Notes: generated from the sequence alone by a model not told the origin. A DNA stretch of 18,128 bases from an uncultured Oscillospiraceae bacterium (GCA_910588045.1 CAJUPS010000068.1:1-18128), one strand, 5' to 3'. Counted from the first letter of the stretch, positions 1 through 6,414 are shown. Numbers and translations are program-made.

Positions 1-88
1 TGCGCGAAAAGTAAGCCCTGCCCCGGCAGGGGCGAATCTAAAACAAGATTAAGCCAAGGCCGCCGCGCAGCGGCGGCAAAGAATCTGC
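1..88. other. Left-edge intergenic segment with two GC-rich hairpins
   Basis: No complete gene lies here. A plus-strand reading (Arg-Glu-Lys-stop, TAA at 12-14) could be the last codons of a gene entering from the left, but four codons cannot establish that. A hairpin built on CCCTGCC/GGCAGGG lies at about 17-31. A second, with arms GCCGCCGC (59-66) and GCGGCGGC (70-77), lies 12 bases beyond the murF stop and is followed on the minus strand by a T-rich stretch. Together they may be the terminators of two converging transcription units. Neither has a strong U-tract, so this is tentative. Confidence 0.4.
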
Positions 89-1468
89 CTATGAGAAGGG
101 ATACTCCCTCAGATAATCCGCCAACAGGTCAAACCTGCCAAAAAAGTGAGAAGCCTTCAATAGAACCCCGTCACCGGGAGCAAAGAGGGCCACCAGGTCC
201 TCTTTTACCGCCTCCCGGTCAGGATACCACCTCACCTCGGGACACCCCGCCTCCCTGGCGGCGGGGACCATATGTTCCTTACTCCTGGGTCCGACGGCCA
301 GCAGGACCTCGATCCCGGCCTCGCCGCAGGCGAGGCCAACGGCCCGGTGCCCGGGGGCCTCGGCGGCCCCCAGCTCTGTCATGTCCCCCAGCACAGCAAT
401 CCTCTTCCCCCCCTTGTGTTGAGAAAGAATCTTTACATCTGCACAGACCGAGCGGGGATTGGCATTATAACTGTCGTTGATCATAACCCGACCGCCGGGA
501 AGACGCTCGACGCGCAGTCGATTGTCCGCCGGGGCGTAGGAGGCGACCCCCTCCGTGATCTCCTCCTTCGTCAGCCCCAGCCGCTCGGCGGCGACGACCG
601 CCAGAGCGGCCAGCTCCGCCATGTGGACTCCCGGCGCGGGAATGGCCAGCGGATAGCGGTCCCTCTCCGTTACAATCGTACACCGGACGCCCTCCAACCC
701 CAGGTCCTCCAGGTCCTCTATGCGGACAGAATTGCCGGGGGACCGCCCGCAGCGGACGGTCTCGCAGTCCGGGTGCAGAGTATTGAGCAATTCATCGTCG
801 CCGTTGAGGACGGCCAGTCCGCCGGGACGGAGGTTCTCAAAAATCTCCGCCTTGGCCCGAAGGATGTCCTCCCGGCTCCCGAAGTGGGAGAGGTGAACGT
901 CGTCCACAATGGTGATGACCGCCACGTCGGGCCGTATGGCCTGGCCTAAGTAGCGGATCTGCCCGAACGCATCCATCCCTGTCTCAATCACCGCCGCCTG
1001 ATGCTCCGCCGTCAGGGACAGCAGCGTCAGCGGCGCGCCGATGTCGCCGTTCAGGTTCCCCGGCGTCTTGAGCGTGTGATACCGCCGGGAGAGGATGCCC
1101 GCCAGCAGTTCTTTATAAGTCGTCTTCCCCATGCTGCCCGTGATCTGCACGATGGGGATGTCAAACTGTCCCCGATACCAGGCCGCAAGATCCCGCAGCG
1201 CCGCCTTGGTGTCCTCCACCAGAATGTACGCCTTGTCATCCCGGACCCTGCGGGGCAGTTTGGCGCAGAAGCAGCCCGCCGCGCCGCGGTCCAGCGCCAT
1301 GTCAATATAGTCGTGCCCGTCAAACCGCTCCCCCCGCAGGGGGACAAACCAAGCTCCCTCCGGGATGGTCCGGCTGTCGGTGGAAATGTCGGTGATAACG
1401 GTCTCCTCGCTGCCAAACAGGACGCCCTGTACGGCCTCGCAGATCTGCGCAGTGGTGGTGGGGGTCAT
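89..1468 (-). CDS. murF: UDP-N-acetylmuramoyl-tripeptide--D-alanyl-D-alanine ligase (MurF)
   Basis: MurF is the cytoplasmic, ATP-dependent Mur ligase that adds D-Ala-D-Ala to the UDP-MurNAc-tripeptide, the last soluble step before lipid-linked peptidoglycan assembly. The 459-residue product has the normal family length. An N-terminal substrate-binding domain carries the STDSR motif near residue 29. The central ATPase domain has the P-loop GSMGKTT at 111-117, followed by TPGNLNGDIGAPLTLL and the ETGMDAFGQIRYL segment. The C-terminal domain contains the DSYNANP motif typical of MurF. The ATG at 1468 is preceded by AGGAGG at good spacing. The gene follows a ParB-like gene by 20 bases, so the two are probably co-transcribed. 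The usual partners murE and mraY are not adjacent. Identification is secure. Confidence 0.97.
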   Translation of the reverse strand: MTPTTTAQICEAVQGVLFGSEETVITDISTDSRTIPEGAWFVPLRGERFDGHDYIDMALDRGAAGCFCAKLPRRVRDDKAYILVEDTKAALRDLAAWYRGQFDIPIVQITGSMGKTTYKELLAGILSRRYHTLKTPGNLNGDIGAPLTLLSLTAEHQAAVIETGMDAFGQIRYLGQAIRPDVAVITIVDDVHLSHFGSREDILRAKAEIFENLRPGGLAVLNGDDELLNTLHPDCETVRCGRSPGNSVRIEDLEDLGLEGVRCTIVTERDRYPLAIPAPGVHMAELAALAVVAAERLGLTKEEITEGVASYAPADNRLRVERLPGGRVMINDSYNANPRSVCADVKILSQHKGGKRIAVLGDMTELGAAEAPGHRAVGLACGEAGIEVLLAVGPRSKEHMVPAAREAGCPEVRWYPDREAVKEDLVALFAPGDGVLLKASHFFGRFDLLADYLREYPFS

Positions 1469-1488
1469 GGGTCACTCCTCCTGTCCTT

Positions 1489-2115
1489 CTATTTATCCTC
1501 TTGCCGGGCGGCAAAATAGGCATCGCACCAGTCGTGCCACTTTTCCTTCTGCTCCTCCGGGCTGTAGAGGGCCATGTCGCGAATGTGATAAATGCCCCGC
1601 TTTCTGGCCTCCGTGACAAAATGGGCCAGTTCCTTCCACCCGGAGACATGGAAAACCATCGCCGTCCGGATGCCCCGCCGCCACGCCTCGTAGAGGCGGG
1701 TATGTCCATCCATTACGCACAGCGAGCCATCCTCCAGCGTCGTCACCGGGACAACAATGTCGGCGGGGGAGTGGATGAAATGCCCCACCGCTTCGCACTT
1801 CTCCCGGTCAACGGAAAACTGGGATGGCTGGAGAGCGTCGATCTCCACCTCCCGCCGCTCCACCGGGGGCAGCTCCAGGAGGCGCCGCCCCGCCGGGTCG
1901 CAAAAGGTGGTGATGTGCTCCGCATAGAAGCGGAAATCCTCCGCCGCCTCCGCCAGGGTCTCCGGCGTCAGGCCCTCCCCGGTGACCACGGCCTCGTGGT
2001 CCGAGATCACCCGGAACATCCAGGGCCTGCCGTCCACCAGGAATGCTCCATGCTGATAAAGCACCTCTTTGGGAAACCGGGGGTCGGTATAGCCGTCGAT
2101 TCGTTGGACTTCCAT
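1489..2115 (-). CDS. ParB/sulfiredoxin-fold domain protein of unknown function
   Basis: This 208-residue protein is not one I can name. Residues 90-160 have the ParB/Srx N-terminal pattern: a VEIDALQPSQF strand, then a VVPV.TLEDGSLCVMDGHTRL segment in which DGHTRL (136-141) matches the (D/N)GxxR(L/R) nucleotide-binding signature, then a helix (YEAWRRGI) and a strand (TAMVFHV). There is no helix-turn-helix or ParB dimerisation domain, so it is unlikely to be a chromosome-partition ParB. The first 80 residues are of unknown type. ATG 2115 has AGGAGG upstream. It precedes murF by 20 bases and appears to head that transcript. Related folds include ParB CTPases, sulfiredoxin and small nucleases or kinases; which activity applies is unknown. 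Confidence 0.8.
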   Translation of the reverse strand: MEVQRIDGYTDPRFPKEVLYQHGAFLVDGRPWMFRVISDHEAVVTGEGLTPETLAEAAEDFRFYAEHITTFCDPAGRRLLELPPVERREVEIDALQPSQFSVDREKCEAVGHFIHSPADIVVPVTTLEDGSLCVMDGHTRLYEAWRRGIRTAMVFHVSGWKELAHFVTEARKRGIYHIRDMALYSPEEQKEKWHDWCDAYFAARQEDK

Positions 2116-2154
2116 GGGATTTTCCCTCCTGTTACGGACACTGATACAGAACGC

Positions 2155-2183
2155 AGTATATCACACAGGGGCGGAAAATACAA
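2155..2183 (-). promoter_or_regulatory. Predicted promoter of the ParB-like gene and murF
   Basis: On the minus strand a TATACT -10 (2155-2160) lies 17 bases from a weak TTGTAT -35 (2178-2183). The predicted start, near 2148, leaves a leader of about 33 bases containing the AGGAGG site. It diverges from the spoIIG promoter about 100 bp away. Confidence 0.5.
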
Positions 2184-2223
2184 CCGAAACGGCAAATTTT
2201 CGCAGCGCCTGCAAAATTGCACT

Positions 2224-2313
2224 TTCGCCAGAATACCGGTCCACCTCCCGCGGCTTTTTTCCTATCCAGGGGACGGGGATTGACAAAATCTTCCCTGGGA
2301 CAGGGGGTATACT
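2224..2313 (+). promoter_or_regulatory. spoIIG-type promoter with 22-bp spacer and Spo0A-box-like sites
   Basis: A consensus TTGACA (2280-2285) and a near-consensus TATACT (2308-2313) are separated by 22 bases rather than 17. This is the known architecture of the B. subtilis spoIIG promoter, which uses sigma-A RNA polymerase but requires phosphorylated Spo0A. Read on the minus strand, the -35 region gives TTTTGTCAATC, close to a 0A box and overlapping the hexamer. A second match, TTCGCCA (2224-2230; TGGCGAA on the other strand, fitting TGNCGAA), is centred near -93. The hexamers and spacing are directly visible; Spo0A control is inferred by homology. Confidence 0.75.
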
Positions 2314-2339
2314 GGTCCTGTCCAAAGGAGGTTACAACC

Positions 2340-3203
2340 ATGGTGGTCTATCTCGATATTGTCTTTTTGCTCAACTGCCTCACCGACGCCGGGGCGCTGT
2401 ATGTTACGGGCCGTCTGTCCGGGCTTCCGGTGGAAGGGAAGCGGCTGCTGTCCGCCTCGCTGCTGGGGGGTACATACGGCGCTCTGTGCGCCCTGCCGGG
2501 TCTGGAGGTACTGGCCTCCCTGCCGCTCCAGGCCGCCGCCGCAGTCGGGCTGGTCCGACTGGCCTTCGGACGGCGGGAGAGCCTTCTGCGGCGCGTACTG
2601 CTGTTCTATCTGCTCTCCTGTGCCATGGCCGGGGCCCTGGTGGCCGGGGGGAGACTGCTCCAGGGGGGCGGCCTGTCCACGCTGGCCGCCTTGAATTGGA
2701 AGGTCTTCTTTCTGGCCGGAGGAGGCTGCTTTGTGCTCCTGTCGGTGGTCTTCCGGGGCGGGGCGCGCCACACCGTGGCGGGGGAGCTCCGGTCCTGCAC
2801 GATCACACGCCAGGGGCGCACGGCCTCCGTCACCGCCCTGCTGGACACCGGCAACACCCTCACCGACGGCCTCTCCGGTGCGCCTGTGCTCACCGTCCAC
2901 TGTGCCGCGCTGGACCCCCTCTGGTCGGCGAGGGAGCGCTCCATCCTCTCCCGGCTGGAGGAGCTGGGGGCTTCCCCCTGCCTGGAGCAGCTGGGACACG
3001 GGTTCCGGCTGCTCCCCTACCGGGCGGTGGGGGTGCGCAGCGGGCTGCTGCTGTGCTTCCGCGCGGAGGAAGCGGTCATTGGCGGACGGGCGCTGGGGGC
3101 CGTCACCGTGGCGCTCTCCCCCACCCCCGTCTCCGACGGAGGCGGCTACGCCGCCCTCTGGGGCGGGGACGCCGGAAAGGAGGCCGTAGGCCATGCCGCA
3201 TAA
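2340..3203 (+). CDS. spoIIGA: Sporulation sigma-E factor-processing peptidase SpoIIGA
   Basis: SpoIIGA is the membrane-bound aspartic protease that removes the pro-sequence of pro-sigma-E in the mother cell after asymmetric division. The 287-residue product has an N-terminal half with about five hydrophobic segments (MVVYLDIVFLLNCLTDAGAL at the start, last near 122-138). A soluble C-terminal protease domain carries the catalytic LLDTGN motif at 167-172, with Asp169 the expected catalytic aspartate. The ATG at 2340 is chosen because it follows AAAGGAGG (2324-2331) and gives the family N-terminus; an upstream in-frame ATG at 2217 would place the promoter inside the gene. The 3' end overlaps sigE by 11 bases, the usual coupled arrangement of protease and substrate. 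Confidence 0.95.
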   Translation: MVVYLDIVFLLNCLTDAGALYVTGRLSGLPVEGKRLLSASLLGGTYGALCALPGLEVLASLPLQAAAAVGLVRLAFGRRESLLRRVLLFYLLSCAMAGALVAGGRLLQGGGLSTLAALNWKVFFLAGGGCFVLLSVVFRGGARHTVAGELRSCTITRQGRTASVTALLDTGNTLTDGLSGAPVLTVHCAALDPLWSARERSILSRLEELGASPCLEQLGHGFRLLPYRAVGVRSGLLLCFRAEEAVIGGRALGAVTVALSPTPVSDGGGYAALWGGDAGKEAVGHAA

Positions 3204-3906
3204 CCTGAAAGACCGGCTTCGCCGCCTTCTGGAGCGCCTGGGACTCCTCCGGCCCGGAAAGATTCAGTATATCGGCGGCAGCGACACCCTCCCGCCGCCC
3301 CTGACAAGGGAGGAGGAGGCGGAGATCCTCGCCCGGCTGGACGCCGGGGAGGAGGAATCCCGGCAGATCCTGATTGAGCGCAACCTCCGGCTGGTGGTAT
3401 ACATCGCCCGGCGCTTCGAGAACACGGGCATCAATATCGAGGACCTGATCTCCATCGGCACCATCGGGCTCATCAAGTCCATCAACACCTACCGCACCGA
3501 CAAGAACATCAAGCTGGCAACCTACGCAAGCCGGTGCATTGAAAACGAGATCCTCATGTACCTGCGCAAGAATGCCTCCCAGCGGGGCGAGGTCAGTCTG
3601 GACGAACCCCTCAACACCGACTGGGACGGCAACGAGCTGCTGCTCAGCGACGTGCTGGGCACCGAGGCGGACACGGTCATGCGCCCCATCGAGGACGATG
3701 TGGACCGGCAGCTCCTCTCCGCCGCCATCGCCAGGCTGGACCCCCGGGAGCGGGAGATCATCACCCTCCGCTTTGGCCTCAACGGAGGCCGGGAGCAGAC
3801 CCAGAAGGAGGTCGCCGACCGCCTGGGAATCTCCCAGTCCTACATCTCCCGCCTGGAGAAGCGGATCATCAGCCGCCTGAAAAAGGAGATCCTGAAGATG
3901 AGCTGA
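3193..3906 (+). CDS. sigE: RNA polymerase sporulation sigma factor sigma-E (pro-form)
   Basis: This is the first mother-cell-specific sigma factor, made as an inactive membrane-associated precursor. The 237 residues align along their whole length with sigma-E: the pro-peptide at about 1-25, region 2 (ILIERNLRLVVYIARRFENTG, then EDLISIGTIGLIKS and LATYASRCIENEILMYLR), the DEPLNTDWDGNELLLSDVLG linker, and region 4 with the helix-turn-helix KEVADRLGISQSYISRLEKR. The pro-peptide ends in KIQ-YIGGS, matching the VY-YIGGS processing region of B. subtilis, so cleavage is expected near Gln25/Tyr26. The gene overlaps spoIIGA and is followed within 20 bases by a terminator. sigG, often located next downstream, is absent here. 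Confidence 0.97.
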   Translation: MPHNLKDRLRRLLERLGLLRPGKIQYIGGSDTLPPPLTREEEAEILARLDAGEEESRQILIERNLRLVVYIARRFENTGINIEDLISIGTIGLIKSINTYRTDKNIKLATYASRCIENEILMYLRKNASQRGEVSLDEPLNTDWDGNELLLSDVLGTEADTVMRPIEDDVDRQLLSAAIARLDPREREIITLRFGLNGGREQTQKEVADRLGISQSYISRLEKRIISRLKKEILKMS

Positions 3907-3913
3907 ACCCGGC

Positions 3914-3949
3914 AAAAAAACTCCAGGCCGCTGGCGGCCTGGAGTTTTT
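3914..3949. terminator. Bidirectional intrinsic terminator between sigE and rplA
   Basis: A perfect 10-bp stem (CTCCAGGCCG 3921-3930 with CGGCCTGGAG 3935-3944) and a 4-base loop are flanked by A7 on the left and T5 on the right. It can therefore end both the plus-strand spoIIG transcript and the convergent minus-strand ribosomal operon. Confidence 0.93.
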
Positions 3950-3964
3950 CTGCATATGAACGGA

Positions 3965-4657
3965 TTACACCAACCGAGCGGTGCTGACCTTGATGCCGGG
4001 GCCCATGGTGGAGGCGGTGACGCAGCTCTTCACATACTGGCCCTTGGCGGCGGCGGGCTTGGCCTTGATGATGGCGCCCATGAGGGTATTGAAGTTGTCG
4101 TTGAGCTTCTCCGCACCGAAGGACACCTTGCCGATGGGGCAGTGGATGATGTTGGTCTTGTCCAGGCGGTACTCGATCTTACCGGCCTTGACCTCCTGCA
4201 CAGCCTTGGCCACGTCGGGGGTGACGGTGCCGGCCTTGGGGGAGGGCATCAGGCCCTTGGGGCCCAGCAGCTTACCCAGGCGGCCCACAACGCCCATCAT
4301 ATCGGGGCTGGCCACGACCACGTCGAAGTCGAACCAGTTCTCCTTCTGGATCTTCTCCACCATGTCCATCTCGCCCACGTAGTCGGCGCCGGCCTCACGG
4401 GCGGCGTCGGCCTTGTCGCCCTTGGCGAAGACCAGGACGCGGACGGTGCGGCCCGTACCGTGGGGCAGGACCACGGCGCCGCGGACCTGCTGGTCGGCGT
4501 GGCGGGAGTCAACGCCCAGCTTCACGTGGAGCTCCACGGTCTCGTCGAACTTGGCGGAAGCCGTCTTGCAGATCAGCTCGAAGGCGTCCTTGGCCTCGTA
4601 CTGGGTGGAGCGGTCGATCTGCTTGGCGCTATTCTGATATTTCTTACCTCTAAACAT
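3965..4657 (-). CDS. rplA: 50S ribosomal protein L1
   Basis: L1 binds 23S rRNA at the mobile L1 stalk and, in many bacteria, represses its own operon by binding the mRNA. The 230-residue product has the full family length. It shows the signature block VVASPDMMGVVGRLGKLLGPKGLMPSPKAGTV and the C-terminal GKVSF...NFNTLMGAIIKAKP segment. ATG 4657 has AAAGGAGG upstream. It follows rplK by 15 bases and is the last gene of the operon: its stop lies 16 bases from the terminator shared with sigE. The rplJ-rplL genes that usually come next are not present. Confidence 0.98.
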   Translation of the reverse strand: MFRGKKYQNSAKQIDRSTQYEAKDAFELICKTASAKFDETVELHVKLGVDSRHADQQVRGAVVLPHGTGRTVRVLVFAKGDKADAAREAGADYVGEMDMVEKIQKENWFDFDVVVASPDMMGVVGRLGKLLGPKGLMPSPKAGTVTPDVAKAVQEVKAGKIEYRLDKTNIIHCPIGKVSFGAEKLNDNFNTLMGAIIKAKPAAAKGQYVKSCVTASTMGPGIKVSTARLV

Positions 4658-4672
4658 CTCTCAAGCCCTCCT

Positions 4673-5098
4673 TTATTCACCCACGACGACGCCCATGCTG
4701 CGGGCCGTACCGGCGATCATGCTCATGGCGGATTCCAGGCTGGCGGCGTTCAGGTCGGGCATCTTGGTCTCGGCGATCTTCTGCACGTCGGCCTTGCTGA
4801 TGGTGGCCACCTTGGTCTTGTTGGGCACGCCGGAGCCGGACTCGATGTTGCAGGCCTTCTTGATGAGGACTGCGGCGGGAGGCGTCTTGGTGATGAAGGT
4901 GAAGGAGCGGTCGGAGTACACCGTGATGATGACGGGGATGATCATGCCCATATCACCCTTGGTGCGCTCGTTGAACTCCTTGGTGAAGGCGGCGATGTTG
5001 ACGCCGTGCTGGCCCAGCGCGGGGCCCACGGGGGGAGCGGGCGTTGCCTTGCCCGCGGGAATTTGCAGCTTGACGTATCCTACGACTTTCTGTGCCAT
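4673..5098 (-). CDS. rplK: 50S ribosomal protein L11
   Basis: L11 is part of the GTPase-associated centre, binds 23S rRNA near the factor-binding site and is needed for RelA-type stringent signalling. The 141-residue protein has the normal length. It begins with the N-terminal domain motif VKLQIPAGKATPAPPVGPALGQHGVNI and ends with the C-terminal RNA-binding domain, including the SMIAGTARSMGVVV end. ATG 5098 is preceded by AAGGAGGTG. A 101-base gap with possible hairpins separates it from nusG, the largest gap inside this operon. Confidence 0.98.
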   Translation of the reverse strand: MAQKVVGYVKLQIPAGKATPAPPVGPALGQHGVNIAAFTKEFNERTKGDMGMIIPVIITVYSDRSFTFITKTPPAAVLIKKACNIESGSGVPNKTKVATISKADVQKIAETKMPDLNAASLESAMSMIAGTARSMGVVVGE

Positions 5099-5199
5099 GT
5101 GTAGGCACCTCCTTGATAAAATGTGGTGGTGACGGGGCTGCTACGGCGGCCCCTCCCACGATGCCGCATTGCGGCGAAAAGTGCTTGCTCTCAGAGCGG
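5099..5199 (-). other. nusG-rplK intergenic leader with potential hairpins
   Basis: This 101-base gap is inside an otherwise compact operon. On the minus strand it can form a GCCGC-AAT-GCGGC hairpin and a GGGGC...GCCCC stem upstream of the rplK ribosome binding site. Autogenous control of the L11-L1 mRNA by L1 is known in other bacteria, so this is a candidate control region. I cannot match it to a specific L1-binding structure by eye, and no promoter is obvious. Confidence 0.3.
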
Positions 5200-5733
5200 T
5201 CAGGCGTCGCTCTCCACCTCGACCTGCTCCAGCTCCATCTCGACGGGGGTCTCCCGGCCGAACATGGAGACGACGACGGTGACCTTGTTCTTCTCCGCGT
5301 CGATCTCCTCCACAATGCCCGTGAAGGACTCCAGCGGACCGTCGTTGATCCGGACCCTGTCGCCCACCTTGTAGTGCACCTCGATCTCGTGCTTCTCCAT
5401 ACCCAGCGCCAGGACCTCGTCCTCGCTGAGGGGGATGGGCTTGTTGTTGGCCTCGCCGACAAAGCCGGTGACGCCGCGCACGTTGCGCACCAGGTGCCAC
5501 GTGTCGTCCGTCATCACCATCTTGATGAGCACGTACCCGGGGAAGATCTTCCGCTCCACCTCCTTGGACGCGCCGGTCTCGCTGATCTCGGTGACGGTCT
5601 CCAGGGGGATCTGGATGTCCACGATCATGTTCTCCAGGTGGCGGTTGGTGACGAACTTCTCGATGGTGGTCTTTACGGCGTTCTCATAGCCGGAATAGGT
5701 GTGGACAACATACCACTTCGCGTAATCGGACAT
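5200..5733 (-). CDS. nusG: Transcription termination/antitermination protein NusG
   Basis: NusG binds RNA polymerase and modulates pausing, Rho termination and transcription-translation coupling. The 177 residues contain an N-terminal NGN domain (KWYVVHTYSGYENAVKTTIEKF, with FPGYVLIKM and the VRGVTGFVG loop) and a C-terminal KOW domain (VGDRVRINDGPLESFTGIVEEID), the normal two-domain layout. An in-frame stop (the secE TAA) lies 15 bases upstream, so ATG 5733 is the only credible start. Oddly, the Shine-Dalgarno-like GGAAGGAG abuts the ATG with no spacer. That is unusual and may mean that translation depends on coupling to secE. Confidence 0.97.
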   Translation of the reverse strand: MSDYAKWYVVHTYSGYENAVKTTIEKFVTNRHLENMIVDIQIPLETVTEISETGASKEVERKIFPGYVLIKMVMTDDTWHLVRNVRGVTGFVGEANNKPIPLSEDEVLALGMEKHEIEVHYKVGDRVRINDGPLESFTGIVEEIDAEKNKVTVVVSMFGRETPVEMELEQVEVESDA

Positions 5734-5748
5734 CTCCTTCCGCCTCTC

Positions 5749-5964
5749 TTACGCGGCGAAGAGGTCCAGCAGGGTCTTGATGAGCATGGCGGCAACGCCG
5801 TCAAAAATCCAGATGCAGGCGCCGAACACCACGCTATACAGGATAACCGTACCGGTATTCTTGGCGACCTTCTCCGGCGTAGGCCAAACGACCTTCTTCA
5901 GTTCGCTTCTCATTTCGCGGAACCAGCGGCCCCGGTCCTTCTTGACTTTCTTTTCTTCAGCCAT
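5749..5964 (-). CDS. secE: Preprotein translocase subunit SecE
   Basis: SecE is the small essential subunit that clamps SecY in the Sec translocon. The 71-residue single-span form is typical of Gram-positive bacteria: a charged cytoplasmic N-terminus, an amphipathic segment with the conserved RSELKKVVWPTPEKV motif (about 19-33), and one transmembrane helix (ILYSVVFGACIWIF and following). It lies between rpmG and nusG in the classical order, 15 bases upstream of nusG. ATG 5964 is preceded by an AAGGAAAGGA ribosome binding region. Confidence 0.96.
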   Translation of the reverse strand: MAEEKKVKKDRGRWFREMRSELKKVVWPTPEKVAKNTGTVILYSVVFGACIWIFDGVAAMLIKTLLDLFAA

Positions 5965-5985
5965 GATGAATGTTCCTTTCCTTTG

Positions 5986-6135
5986 TTACTTGGTCTCAGA
6001 GTGGACCGTGTGCTTCCGGCAGAAGGGGCAGAACTTCTTCATCTCCAGACGGTCGGGGTCATTCTTCTTGTTCTTGACTGTGTTGTAGTTCCTCTGCTTG
6101 CACTCATTGCAGCGCAGCGTGATCTTGACGCGCAT
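5986..6135 (-). CDS. rpmG: 50S ribosomal protein L33 (zinc-ribbon form)
   Basis: L33 is a small protein of the large ribosomal subunit near the E site. The 49-residue product has both Cys pairs of the zinc-containing form (Cys9-x2-Cys12 and Cys36-x2-Cys39), with the conserved NYNTVKNKKNDPDRLEMKKFCPFC core. The start at 6135 is chosen over longer in-frame options because AAGGAGGTG (6145-6153) precedes it and the protein then matches family length. It is the first gene of rpmG-secE-nusG-rplK-rplA. The presence of the cysteines suggests this copy is the zinc-replete paralogue where two exist; that is inference. Confidence 0.96.
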   Translation of the reverse strand: MRVKITLRCNECKQRNYNTVKNKKNDPDRLEMKKFCPFCRKHTVHSETK

Positions 6136-6164
6136 TCCTAACGGCACCTCCTTATAGATGTATG

Positions 6165-6180
6165 CGGGCCCGGCGGCCCG
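6165..6180 (-). promoter_or_regulatory. Hairpin in the rpmG leader
   Basis: A 6-bp GC-only stem (CGGGCC 6165-6170, GGCCCG 6175-6180) with a 4-base loop sits 12 bases upstream of the rpmG Shine-Dalgarno sequence, in a leader of about 130 bases that can form further GC-rich stems (around 6205-6240). It may stabilise the transcript or regulate it. No U-tract follows. Confidence 0.4.
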
Positions 6181-6272
6181 TATTGATTGCCTCCCTGTTG
6201 GGAAGGGGCGCTCCCCCCGCGCGGAAGCGAAAAGCGCGCAAAAAGAAAACCCCGTCTCCACAGGTAGCATCT

Positions 6273-6301
6273 ACTATATCACTGATTTTTCCCCAGGTCA
6301 A
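6273..6301 (-). promoter_or_regulatory. Promoter of the rpmG-secE-nusG-rplK-rplA operon
   Basis: On the minus strand TTGACC (6296-6301) and TATAGT (6273-6278) are separated by exactly 17 bases, a near-consensus sigma-A promoter. The predicted start near 6266 gives a leader of about 130 bases. Strength fits a ribosomal protein operon. Confidence 0.85.
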
Positions 6302-6347
6302 CAGAAATTTTACAATTCTCCTACTTTTTTTTCCTGGGGAAGTATTG

Positions 6348-6353
6348 TATAAT
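6348..6353 (+). promoter_or_regulatory. Predicted -10 element for ruvX and the downstream genes
   Basis: A perfect TATAAT lies on the plus strand. At the expected -35 position there is only a T-run (about 6325-6330), so the promoter is likely modest or helped by another feature. The start would be near 6360, directly before the 6366-6386 hairpin. Confidence 0.6.
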
Positions 6354-6365
6354 AGAAAAATGTGT

Positions 6366-6386
6366 GCGGACCCCCGGAGGGTCCGC
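6366..6386 (+). promoter_or_regulatory. 5'-terminal mRNA hairpin upstream of ruvX
   Basis: A perfect 8-bp stem (GCGGACCC 6366-6373, GGGTCCGC 6379-6386) with a 5-base loop begins a few bases after the predicted transcription start. A hairpin at this position typically protects mRNA from 5' decay. It is not a terminator on the plus strand because no U-tract follows. Confidence 0.5.
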
Positions 6387-6414
6387 GCAGAACGCGCAGA
6401 AAAGGAGGCGTGCC

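Noticed and set aside
1489..2115. Chromosome-partition ParB
   Set aside because: No helix-turn-helix or dimerisation domain, no parA neighbour and no visible parS site.
2160..2167. Shared ATCACACA between the ParB-like promoter and the bicupin inverted repeat (15992-15999)
   Set aside because: Only one arm is present at 2160, with no inverted partner, so the match is most likely chance.
2217..2339. Longer spoIIGA reading frame from ATG 2217
   Set aside because: It would contain the promoter and has no ribosome binding site; the conserved N-terminus and AAAGGAGG point to 2340.
3956..5104. Long plus-strand open frame of 382 codons across rplA and rplK
   Set aside because: It is a shadow on the opposite strand of two certain ribosomal genes, with Gly/Leu/His-rich low-complexity content caused by GC-rich codon use.
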